Source of the DNA: Ichthyophonus hoferi
Lineage: Eukaryota; Opisthokonta; Ichthyosporea; Ichthyophonida; Ichthyophonidae
Direction of reading: 5' to 3'
Length of the DNA stretch: 18,841 nucleotides
NCBI GenBank assembly: GCA_002751075.1
Contig: NAOQ01000965.1
Location: 1 to 18,841, forward strand
Each line of letters begins with the position of its first letter. Within the stretch, counting starts at the first letter, position 1. Below are positions 11,401 through 18,841 of this stretch, one piece after another. A model generated the notes under the pieces. It was not told where the DNA came from and made no database searches. It saw nothing but the letters and a program-made list of their open reading frames with translations. The translations under genes and the position numbers were made by a program.

Positions 11401-12149
11401 GTTGGTGGACCCTCATTGGTGTACATAATATCCTCAACTAAAAGGAATTAGCTTTCATAATAAGCTAAACTAATAAAGGCCTAAATGGTTGGTATAATGA
11501 AACGTAATACTACGCCAGCATATCAAATACTAATAAAAAAAGAAAATGAACGAAACAAGCATAATCGGTTCCAGAAAAGAAAAATTATTAAAGTGTGGAA
11601 CGGAGAATCAGTCTTGCTGAAGTAGGTGGTGCGAGAAATTAATTGTTGTAAAATAAAATGTAAATTGAAGGGTATTAAAGATAAAAATGGTTATCAATTG
11701 GCACATGAGACCAGTAACCTATACGGAATGACAAATGCAAAACAAAAAACGTTATTACCAGTTATCAGGTATTTATCCGTTTCCAAGTCTTCTCCACAAT
11801 CAAAACATTCTCGTTTATGGAAGAAGCTCGCAAGGATTCTAATAGAGAAAATTGACAAGAACTGTCAACATCTATAAATGGCAATCCCCACTTGGTACTT
11901 CGTTTGTACAAGCACATTGGTAATGGAGCTCAGAATTAAGATATCTAATCTGAAGATTATACACTTCAAGAATGTGTAAAGGAATGAATATAAAATACAA
12001 AATAAAATAAACAGGTAAAAAAAACACCACCTCTTTTCCTCACTGTAAAGAGTACAACTTTTTCCCAGAATAGTAAGCTCTCCATCTTGCCAAGTTTTTT
12101 GTTTCTTATGTTTCTGGCTGGTATATAAAACAACAAACCGCATTTCCAT
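6036..12149 (-). CDS. ZGRF1: ZGRF1-type DNA helicase (DUF2439 + GRF zinc finger + SF1 helicase), complete
   Basis: The architecture and many local matches are those of animal ZGRF1, a 5'-3' SF1 helicase that acts in replication-coupled repair of interstrand crosslinks. Exons in gene order: 12031-12149, 11759-11838, 11363-11437, 10743-11290, 10601-10702, 10413-10517, 10252-10350, candidate 10012-10032, 9732-9843, 9365-9492, 9252-9302, 8818-9007, 8668-8753, 8477-8594, 8140-8359, 7880-7938, 7738-7823, 7593-7658, 7430-7510, 7149-7288, 6832-6996, 6711-6770, 6585-6645, 6334-6533, 6036-6261. All phases agree, and the sum is an open frame of 1,065 aa (1,058 without the microexon). Helicase landmarks are Q motif LNADQAKAL, Walker A GVFGSGKS, motif Ia SSATN, motif II LLDECSQITEP, motif III VGDPAQLQPT, motif IV QYRCHP, motif V STVDAFQGGEKD and motif VI RRLNVALSRAKK. 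The C-terminal block LWSRIIKKCKG also follows ZGRF1. The start Met leads directly into DUF2439. The least certain junctions are the 40-nt intron at 10703-10742 and the weak donors at 6584 and 6710. The gene looks intact and functional. Confidence 0.93.
6262..6333 (-). other. Frame-preserving 72-nt intron in helicase motif VI
   Basis: The donor AA|GTATGT and acceptor GGTAG|G join to give RAKKHLVIVGH, matching RGKRHLLIVGN of ZGRF1. The intron is an exact multiple of three and has no stop in frame. If retained it would insert 24 residues between motif VI and the next core strand without truncating the protein. Confidence 0.85.
7040..7070. repeat. Short CATATA-type microsatellite in a helicase intron
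   Basis: Several imperfect TACATA and CATATAC units occur inside the intron at 6997-7148. This is low-complexity DNA with no other visible role. Confidence 0.6.
8372..8418. repeat. (AT)n(GT)n microsatellite in the intron before Walker A
   Basis: About nine AT units are followed by about fifteen GT units, with one interruption. They lie in the 117-nt helicase intron at 8360-8476, starting 13 nt from the acceptor. On the gene strand the order is (CA)n then (TA)n. Length changes here could affect recognition of the acceptor for the Walker A exon. Confidence 0.9.
10012..10032 (-). other. Candidate 21-nt microexon completing the GRF finger
   Basis: Within the 408-nt gap between exons 7 and 9, the minus strand reads TACTAG, then seven codons (WNSHSIK), then GTAACA. 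Both flanking introns would be GT..AG and phase 0, so inclusion keeps the frame. It would turn FFK|GSQTS into FFK|WNSHSIK|GSQTS, supplying the Trp that GRF fingers normally have here. The support is this family expectation plus the splice signals; a 21-nt match could occur by chance. Confidence 0.5.
10252..10427 (-). other. GRF zinc finger
   Basis: The end of exon 6 (CSHGL) and exon 7 (10252-10350) give the finger. The expected ligands are Cys339, His341, Cys364 and Cys372, with the family motif KNKGRQFWAC followed by QCNFFK. In related proteins (TOP3A, APE2, NEIL3, ZGRF1) this fold binds single-stranded DNA. A 62-nt intron splits the finger between the first ligand pair and the GRF motif. 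The usual Trp after FFx is absent from exon 7 but is supplied by the candidate microexon at 10012-10032. Confidence 0.9.
11759..12149 (-). other. DUF2439 domain (N-terminal domain of ZGRF1-like proteins)
   Basis: Exons 1 and 2 of the helicase gene (12031-12149 and 11759-11838) encode the first 66 or so residues. The signature FVVLYTSQKHKKQKTWQDGEL, its strand GKSCTLYSEE and the end DLETDKYLIT agree with DUF2439 (PF10382), which in human ZGRF1 also starts the protein. The join places the splice inside the AGA codon of residue 40. Exon 4 (10743-11290), farther on, is low in predicted structure and includes the short conserved-looking block GRSANELLSLFGL. Confidence 0.88.
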
Positions 12150-12480
12150 AGTTAAAACTAACTACTACAGAAATATTCTAGAGTTGTGGGTCTTTCAAGT
12201 GACATGCATAATCATATTTATTGAAAAAATATAAACTTGACCAATGACCATAGCATAAACATTATAAAAAGAAATATGTTAGTGAACAATAGTATAACAT
12301 ACGTTACAGAATGCTAGTCTACGTAAGCTCGCAGCGGCTCTAAGCCAAATAATTACAAGATACTCTATCCAATCACATGGCTTAAGAGCTATATTGGCGG
12401 GAAATATCCATTATTACAGAGGATATTATATAATACTAGGAAGCCACGTTTCATTGGCTAGCTTATGAGGGTAGGAATGC
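12150..12480 (-). promoter_or_regulatory. Helicase upstream region: CCAAT boxes and E2F-like site
   Basis: TTGGCGGGAAA at 12394-12404 matches the classical GGCGGGAA-type E2F site, about 245 bp before the helicase start codon. CCAAT boxes occur at 12241-12245, 12369-12373, 12393-12397 (reverse, overlapping the E2F-like site) and 12453-12457 (reverse). CCAAT plus E2F elements are typical of S-phase and repair genes in animals, which would suit this helicase. The sites are read directly; their function is inferred. Confidence 0.5.
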
Positions 12481-12589
12481 TGATAATATATTCATTGTTG
12501 TTCGGTAGATGACTTTGAAGCTTTAGTAACAGTTGATGTTCATCCACTATGCGTTAAATTAAGTGTAGTTAAAAATAAGATTATGGTTA

Positions 12590-12741
12590 CTATTGCAAGT
12601 CTCCTCATCTATTTCAGATATGTATTCTGAATTCATTTCTCATACTTACTCTAGGTCAGCGAGGGAGGATTTCTATGCTAGACATCAATGAAGTGTTTTC
12701 AGATGAAGGAGGAGAAGGGTCGCTTTATATGCTGAAGTCCT
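12590..12741 (+). repeat. Unidentified dispersed repeat, copy 1
   Basis: This stretch aligns with the minus strand of 16275-16455, from CTATTTCAG through TCTATGCTAG, AAGTGTTTTCA and AGTCCTG. Relative to the other copy it lacks about 30 nt before the last block. It may be part of a repeated gene fragment or a non-autonomous element; I recognise no family. The long open frame seen in copy 2 is not kept here. Confidence 0.65.
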
Positions 12742-12992
12742 GTCGAAACTATAGAATTTATAAATTTGCTATCACTATCGACGGACACTGATTGTCCAAT
12801 AGCCAAATCTTTCAGTCCCTTGAAAAGGTTTTTCCATATTTCCTCATTGCCGTCAGAGGATAAATGCACCCAGTGTTCCTTGATCCCGCCCACGGACCCT
12901 ATCTTAGTTGCAGATGAAATTTTAATTTTGCGTTTAACTCTAGTTATGGTCGGAGTTAATGAAAGTGTCCCTGATGCTACCATAACTAACAT
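12699..12992 (-). other. Open frame of 97 codons, doubtful gene
   Basis: The minus strand is open for 97 codons and has a protein-like mix of charged residues in its second half (GGIKEHWVHLSSDGNEEIW). The opposite strand is also open over most of the same stretch, and the frame overlaps the repeat at 12590-12741. I recognise no domain and see no clear start context or poly(A) signal. It is most likely repeat-derived or fortuitous. Confidence 0.2.
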
Positions 12993-13429
12993 TTTACAAA
13001 GATACTAAGAGACAAAGTCTTTAGAACAAACTGTTTATTGATTGTAACACGTATGACTGAAAGAATCCAGATTAAGTCTGTGGAAGCTGATTATATATTT
13101 GTTGGCCCAGGGTAATACTAGTTGACATTGTGACAGACATTATAGATACGTATATCCCCGTTTTAGAGTTCTCCCATCATGTATTGTTAGTAACATATTT
13201 TTTAATGATTATTCGAAGAATTGTTCTGTTGCTACATATCTTGTTTGTGTCATTTATCATTAAATATTCCTAAACGCCAATGGCCGACACTATCAAATAA
13301 CTATAATGAATTTTTAAACTAGGCTTCTTTTAACTAAACGAGTTCTAACCATGTACAATTAGTGACACCATGTACTTAATTAATTGTCACTAAGTAATCT
13401 CTAACTCTTTCAGCCGATTGATACCACAT

Positions 13430-13547
13430 TGTAAGCGCTATTGAATATTCAGAAGTACAATACAAAACAAACAATAAATTATGTATTATTATATACAAAA
13501 TATTAAAAAATATTTAGCCTAATAATTGTAGCTAAAATACTTCAACA
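13430..13547 (-). repeat. LTR of the copia fossil (about 118 bp, end tentative)
   Basis: It starts with TGTTGAAG right after the polypurine tract and plausibly ends TTACA, giving the usual TG..CA termini. Two nucleotides later the minus strand reads GTGGTATCAATCGG, which contains the TGGTATCA start of the initiator-Met tRNA primer site of copia elements. The start is well supported; the end rests on this neighbour. Confidence 0.6.
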
Positions 13548-14190
13548 CTCCCCCTACATCCCCACATACCTTTGAGAATGTTACCTACTTATCAAATGAT
13601 AGTTTCTGACGAGCGTTCATAAATTGAGCTGAAGCTGAAGCTAAAGCCTTAATGGAAATGTCTGCCCTCGGTTCATGTGTAAAATCAGTTTAATGCATAT
13701 GTCCCCATTCCTGATGGCCTCCTATGTGTAGTGGTACTTGACCCTAATATGCTTGGTATTTTTGGTAATACCATTGTTTTCAAAAATCTGTATCGCATAC
13801 TGATTGTCTTCAAAAACGGTTACTGGACCTGTCTTGATACACATGCTTTCTAACATACTGGAGGTCTATATAAACCCATAAACTGCTGCACTTATTGTAA
13901 TATACTTGGTCTCTGTACTAGATGAGCCCACTAATATCTGTTTTTTGCTAAACCAAGAAACTGGTGTGCTATTCAGGAACAGTAAACTCACAGTTGTTGA
14001 ATTGCTGGTAGTCCTATCCTCAGAAACATCTACCTCTACATATGCTTGCAATTCCAATTGCAACTTATAGTACACCGGTCCTGTATCCGGAACAAACGTT
14101 GAGGTAGGCCATTACATGAAGGACCATTTTTCAGTGAGATTGGGATGAGTTAGATGCAAAATGTCCTACGTAGCTGACGGCAAAATCTAT
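13430..14190 (-). mobile_element. Ty1/copia retrotransposon fossil, 3' end (RNase H to LTR)
   Basis: The minus strand carries the end of a copia polyprotein. It shows the RNase H block (STTVSLLFLNSTPVSWFSKK, SSTETKYI, FEDNQYAIQI, KNTKHIRVKYH) and the tail block ADISIKAL. A polypurine tract (AGGGGGAG) and an LTR follow. Protease, integrase and most of the reverse transcriptase are absent. The fragment is broken, with a few breaks over about 600 bp of coding remains; the family is still easy to recognise, so the age is probably moderate. With one LTR the age cannot be estimated further. Confidence 0.88.
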
Positions 14191-16080
14191 GTCTGGTTAC
14201 TATAACCCAGTAACTCACAAGTGTTTCCACTACAGAAAGAGCGTTTTGCAAAGACAAAAAACTAAACTCCCTTACAAATGAAGAACCATGCCAGGGGAGC
14301 AGCAACAGAATGGTACTAGAGGACATGGTCCTACTCTGGAATAACAGCTTCCTGGAACTCAACCAGTTAAAAGTCTACTGGTTCTCACAGCTGAGTTGAT
14401 TTAACACTTTTTTATGCATTTGGGGAATGGGGCTCCCAAGACTCTAACACCCCTTTCTATTTTGAAAGCAATATTTGTTATGAGCAACTAAGACAGAATA
14501 TATTACACCAAGTGGGCAGAGTGCATCGGAGTTAAGATGCAAGTTTCAATGTGTCTTAAAGCCATAGAGGAAGAGGCTACTCCTCAACAATTACAGTTTC
14601 CAATCTGAGTTTTTCCCGAAGAAGCTGCTGCAAGATACTACTTGTATAATTCAATACCAACAGATCAACAATTGATAACAGGAAGGATACCATATTAGTT
14701 TGCTAACTACACATTGAGGGGAATGCAGTAATAGTTTTATGGTAAAAACAAATTCCAATAACTCACTTATCTGCTGGAGTACCTGGTTATATCGCTCAAG
14801 CCAAACAAGACCAGCAACGAATACATTGCAAGAGTAGTTACCTTAAGTAAATGACTAAAAGGAGCCCCTATGGAACAACAAGACTATGCACTAGTTATAA
14901 AAACGATGCATGATCTGTAATCTACACGATATGCAAGCTACATCCAGGTTTTTCAACAGGAGTTACAAGAGATGAATCATGAGTAGATGCAGTAGTAGAT
15001 AAGACTTCTAATCAGGTTAATAAGGCCCAGCAACAGAACAGCACTTCCACTTCTACTGTATTTACTCCCAATCCACTACATTTAACTAATGTGCTAAAAG
15101 ATCTTAAACCTTTGGCTGTGTCACTTAAAAAGGTACTTACTCCCAAATTTACAGCTCCACTATCTGCACCTTTTTTTTTAACTGAACCTACTGTCAAAAT
15201 TCCATTTTTCACTCAACAATTGGCGCCAAAAGTGTCTGTACTGAGGCACAAAGACAATCTCTTTAAAGAGCAACGTGGCAACCAGTTCATCCCAGAAAAC
15301 CAATTTCAGCCAGCTCCAGTTGCCAACAAAAACCATGTATTCAAAGGCAGTAAAGACAAATTACTATCTTATAGTGACTGGTCCGACTGTATTATATTGT
15401 ATATATCAGTTTTCAGCTGTTGGCAATCATTTAAAATTGCCTACAACAGAGCAGTTAAGTCATCCAGATTAAGATTCAACTGCAGAGACAATATCTAGAT
15501 TTTATCTTTGTCATCTTATAATGTTGGCACAGTTCATTGTTTCAGGGTGGATACCCCTTCAATTCACCTATACTATTTGGATGGATATGAAAACAAAATT
15601 TATTAGCAAAATTACCCCCATATTTTTTTGGCATTTGATAGAGCCGTTCCGTGCAAAGCTGATCCTCAATGAACTTGGAAGCACTTTTATTGGACGACTT
15701 CAAAGCATCACCAACAGGCCTGCAGGTTCCACATTTGTAATGAATGAGGCTCAAATTCTAGTAAAGGCTATTGAGATAATGTCTGGACTCTGACATTTAT
15801 CTGTAGAGGTCGATCAATTTGTGGCAACACATTCAGAAAGTGGAACTCTTCAACAGTTTGCCAGTTTTCTTAGGTATCATAAGAATTTGCCAACTAAACT
15901 GCTTCCACCAATACAGACGGTCAGACCTTCAAATCCGCGTCTAGAACATGTTGGATACAATGCTTAAAGTTTTACCTGCAAGATATGTCAAGAAGCACAC
16001 AAACTGAAACGTTGTCTGATGATCAAAAAATTAAATGACATGGCGATCAAAACAAATACGTGTCAAGAATGAAAAGATGA
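14190..16080 (+). mobile_element. Gag-like LTR-retroelement fossil, plus strand
   Basis: The plus strand keeps traces of a gag gene: a GAATEWY-like block near 14300, which recalls the LxGxAxxWY core of Ty3/gypsy-type gag, Gln/Ser/Pro-rich linkers around 15010-15350, and a zinc-knuckle-like CKICQEAHKLKRC near 15980-16020. It is strongly broken, with many breaks over about 1.9 kb, and no protease or pol follows it. It lies against the copia fossil in the opposite orientation. The family call (gypsy-like) is tentative, and it looks older than the copia piece. Confidence 0.5.
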
Positions 16081-16274
16081 TTTAATAAATTTATCAAAAA
16101 TCTCAGTTGGAGTATTAATTATTATTTTTATCAATGTAATCTCATTAAAGAAATCTTTAACTAAAGAAAGTCCTAAACATTTACTTTTATTTCCTCATAA
16201 GGCTATCCTTCAGTCTATAAGAGTAGGTAAGAAAATGTAAGTTAATATATCTCTACCAATTCGAGTGATCCAAG

Positions 16275-16455
16275 CAGGACTCCAATACGTAAAGCTGTCC
16301 TGGCCAAGCAGACAGCATCAATCCATGACCCTTTTTCTTCTTTATTTGAAAACACTTTGTGAACGCCTAGCATAGAGGAGTCATACTCCACTAACCCAGA
16401 GTCAATGTCAAAAGAAAATTCAGCAGACATACCTGAAATAAATGGGGTGACTCTG
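16275..16455 (-). repeat. Unidentified dispersed repeat, copy 2, with 62-codon open frame
   Basis: This is the inverted counterpart of 12590-12741. On the minus strand it is open from 16430 to 16242 (62 codons; start MSAEFSFDID, end LRIGVLLGSLELVEIY). The start Met directly follows TTTCAG, so the piece could be an exon beginning at an acceptor. Equally, CAG|GTATGT at the same point could be a donor of an exon ending SPHLFQ. I recognise no domain. Confidence 0.55.
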
Positions 16456-17059
16456 ATATAAGCTTTAATTCATCTAAATAAGACTGGATCAAGTTAACCA
16501 AACAAGTAAGCAGTGTGAGTTTAATTGCTCAGTTATGAATGAGTTAAATAAATTTTATTAATAACTATAACAACAGTTACATTTATGTTCTTTCAGTTAT
16601 CTCGTCCTGAATGCTTCAAATAATTTCATGTAACTGAAACGTATAGAGATACTTGATGTTTTGCTGACTTTTATCTGACCATTTAGGTAGTTGGTATTTG
16701 ACTCCTTTGTTTCTCTGATCCTGGCATCCCTGAATTAAAAAGATTTTTTGCACCTCTCTGATGTTTTAGCTTACATTTGGTTCTTTTAGAATGTAGAACC
16801 TAATAAACTATATGTAAATACTATTTTTCAAGTTAATTGAATATTAATCTATGTAATTGTGTTCTAAATTAACTTAATTATTGACAAGAGGATTTCTTAT
16901 TTATGTAAGTAACTGGGAGGAGGGAGTGGGATTGAGACTGTGTTTTTCTCAACAAAGATAAGAGTAGGCCATATTAATCAATTTTAAAAGAATTATTGCT
17001 GTGTATAAAATACCCCACACCTGATTAGTGCTACTATAATTCACATTATATCATGTACT

Positions 17060-17219
17060 GTGATATGATATTACTGGATCGTTTATCTCTTACTGATATT
17101 ACTAGCAAGCCGGACCCATATTGTGAAATGATAATACCGGGTCACTTATCTTACTAATGAGCTGGACTCATGTGAAATGATAATATCGGATCATTTATAT
17201 TACTAAGGAGTTAGACTCA
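17060..17219. repeat. Three-copy tandem repeat, 49-bp unit
   Basis: Units 17122-17170 and 17171-17219 are each 49 bp and align without gaps, both starting TGTGAAATGATAATA and ending GACTCA or similar. A longer, more diverged copy precedes them (17060-17121), with an extra stretch near its middle. The repeated core contains CCGGGTCACTTATC-like sequence. Such arrays occur in LTR U3 regions and as enhancers, but nothing here proves either. Confidence 0.8.
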
Positions 17220-17241
17220 AACCAAGGCCCGGTATCGGTAC

Positions 17242-17277
17242 TATCCCGGTTTCTAGAGATTTTGGGATAACGGGATA
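17242..17277. repeat. Dyad TATCCCG / CGGGATA
   Basis: Two perfect 7-nt arms at 17242-17248 and 17271-17277 enclose a 22-nt spacer, directly after the tandem array. CCCGGT is repeated at 17228-17233 and 17245-17250. The cluster is GC-rich in a very AT-rich setting, which suggests a bound site or an element end rather than chance. Confidence 0.5.
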
Positions 17278-17495
17278 TACAAGAGAAAGAAACACAAAAT
17301 AAATACTACGGGTTTTCTTTATTAACTGTTATTGTATGTCTGGATCAATTGATCTACAAGTAGAACTAGTGTTAATCAACTTTATCACTTTATCAGATAT
17401 AAGTTAACATGTACAAAACAAACAGTTACTGAGGTTAGGGTAGTTGTAATCTGTATCAAATTATCACATCAAGTTTTAATAATGGCTGGATCACG

Positions 17496-17562
17496 TTTTT
17501 TTTTAAAAAAAAAATTCGGTGTAGAAATTTGGCCAGTATGTTTTGTTTTTGCAAAAACAAAA
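17496..17562. repeat. T9A10 tract and perfect 22-bp palindrome
   Basis: Nine T followed by ten A occupy 17496-17514. After 26 bp, 17541-17562 is a perfect gap-free palindrome (TTTTGTTTTTGC and its complement). Both can extrude as cruciforms or form bent, nucleosome-poor DNA. No gene start is near. Confidence 0.85.
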
Positions 17563-17941
17563 ATAAAAGCTGTTCTTATATTAAATTAGTACGTGTTTAA
17601 GTTCAGATTAATTATTATCTTGTGTGAATTGCTGAGTCACTAACCTCTCACTGATTGCTTAGTGTTATCGAACTTTAGAATTATTAATCAGTTAGGTATC
17701 ATTGGATGAGTGGTGCAAGACTGAGAATGAGTGAGTATATTTAGATCAAACAACATGTGCTTTTAAAAAGAGCATTTGCAATTTCTTCAATAATTCTTTG
17801 ATAATTCGTAGATTACTCTTTTAAACATTTCCGCAGAACTTGTCTTTGAATGCCTACTCAGTAGGTCATGTACTTTTAAAGTAATAATATAAGTGGTGTT
17901 ACATGTAATCGTCCGCTTATAATAAATAAATAAGAACTTAC

Positions 17942-17961
17942 ATGATATGATATGATATGAT
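17942..17961. repeat. (ATGAT)4 microsatellite
   Basis: Four perfect tandem ATGAT units. This is simple-sequence DNA without other visible context. Confidence 0.85.
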
Positions 17962-18841
17962 GGAAATTACGCAGAATTGGTTTTTGAATTAAAGAATCAT
18001 AAATGCAAGGATTCATACAACAATCAAGAGAACAATTAAGTTTTATATTATTATCCAGTCATATAAAAAATGTTAAAACAAATATTTAATTAATTTGGAT
18101 CTTTCTTTTTATAGCTGTCATCATTTAAAATTATTAGCATATTAATAATTTATAATATATTTATCCTGGGAAAATAGCTAGTATAAGCGGCTATTGGTGT
18201 TAAATGGCCATCGAAAAGTTGCCAGTGGTTACCAAGGACACATACATTAAGCCAATTGAATAATTAGATAAAGTTAGAATCAAACTATTTTAGTGGGGTC
18301 TTACTCCTACATTGACATAGATTGACATGCCATTAAGTTAAGGATGACTAAGCGAATGGCTCTGCAGTAAGATAGAGTTAATTACAGGGGTTTTCGATCT
18401 AAATAAAGTTTCGCGATCAAGAATATGTTTTCCTTATGAAAAGGAGAACAAATAAATTGTAATTCTTTGCTGTCTTTCATTGTAAAAAAATGTTATTTTT
18501 TTCTTGTTATCTGCAATAATAATATAGTTTTCAAGAGATTATAATTCCTTTAAAATAAACAGAATAACTCAAAAAATATTAACGCACATATATGATTGAT
18601 GTATATATATATTTGTTCTCTTTTTGATCGGGAAAATTTTATATAATTTTAAACGAGAAGGTTATAATTTTAATTGTAAAATATAACATTTGGGTTGAAA
18701 CGTCCTATATAAAATTTAAATTTTGAACTTGGTTAAGAAGGTTATGTATGTTTTATAAATATCTGTCAGGGAGAACAAGGTTGACCTTATACTGGAGTTT
18801 ATGGATAATCACCGGTAACTTGACGAAACGGCCCGGACACA

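Larger units (their letters stand above)
16456..18841. other. About 2.4 kb AT-rich stretch without recognisable gene
   Basis: All frames are short and I find no coding motif on either strand. The stretch holds the tandem repeat at 17060-17219, a dyad at 17242-17277, an oligo-T/oligo-A tract, a perfect palindrome and a pentamer microsatellite. On the minus strand, around 17000-17040, a GGGGTATTTTATACA sequence next to the tandem repeats looks promoter-like. The region might contain an old solo LTR, but I cannot set its ends. Confidence 0.6.

Noticed and set aside
11626-11877. 83-codon plus-strand open frame
   Set aside because: It runs antisense across exon 2 of the helicase gene and its flanking introns. 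The minus-strand reading fits DUF2439 and matching splice phases.
12766-13008. 80-codon plus-strand open frame
   Set aside because: Lies opposite the equally doubtful 12699-12992 frame, with no domain, start context or conserved feature.
15542-15754. Minus-strand open frame of 70 codons
   Set aside because: Shadow of the gag-like plus-strand fossil; no copia or other motif on the minus strand here.
1-18841. CRISPR array, bacterial operon or prophage
   Set aside because: No regular spacer pattern, no ribosome-binding-site-led gene clusters, and all recognised genes are spliced eukaryotic genes.

Overview
The window is AT-rich eukaryotic nuclear DNA. The evidence is many spliceosomal introns with GT..AG ends, AATAAA signals, CCAAT boxes and Ty1/copia retroelement remains. 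The two recognised genes (a CHAC-type gamma-glutamylcyclotransferase and a ZGRF1-type helicase) fit an opisthokont. High intron density, mostly short introns (about 40-400 nt) and LTR-element debris would suit an early-diverging fungus or a small invertebrate. I cannot fix the lineage from sequence alone.

Layout. (1) Positions 43-2484, minus strand: the first six exons of a gene I do not recognise, which runs off the left edge. (2) 2485-2885: a 401-bp head-to-head intergenic region with a CCAAT box and an AT-rich minisatellite. (3) 2886-5272, plus strand: a complete six-exon CHAC-type gene (205 aa) for cytosolic glutathione breakdown. (4) 5273-6035: a convergent 3'/3' spacer with poly(A) signals for both neighbours. 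(5) 6036-12149, minus strand: a complete ZGRF1-type gene that I resolved into 24 exons plus a 21-nt candidate microexon (about 1,065 aa). It encodes DUF2439, a GRF zinc finger and a superfamily 1 helicase core with all main motifs. (6) 12150-12480: its upstream region, with several CCAAT boxes and an E2F-like site. (7) About 12590-16455: a retroelement graveyard. It holds the 3' end of a Ty1/copia element (minus) with its LTR and an opposed gag-like fragment (plus), flanked by two inverted copies of an unidentified repeat of about 150-180 bp. (8) 16456-18841: no gene seen, but a 49-bp tandem repeat, hairpins and a perfect 22-bp palindrome are present.

The three host genes are not an obvious pathway. 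The CHAC gene and the unknown gene share an intergenic promoter region and may be co-regulated. The helicase gene's upstream sequence looks like that of a cell-cycle or DNA-replication gene. I found no convincing new biological system. The most useful results are the full exon models, the frame-preserving 72-nt intron in the helicase and the candidate GRF-finger microexon.
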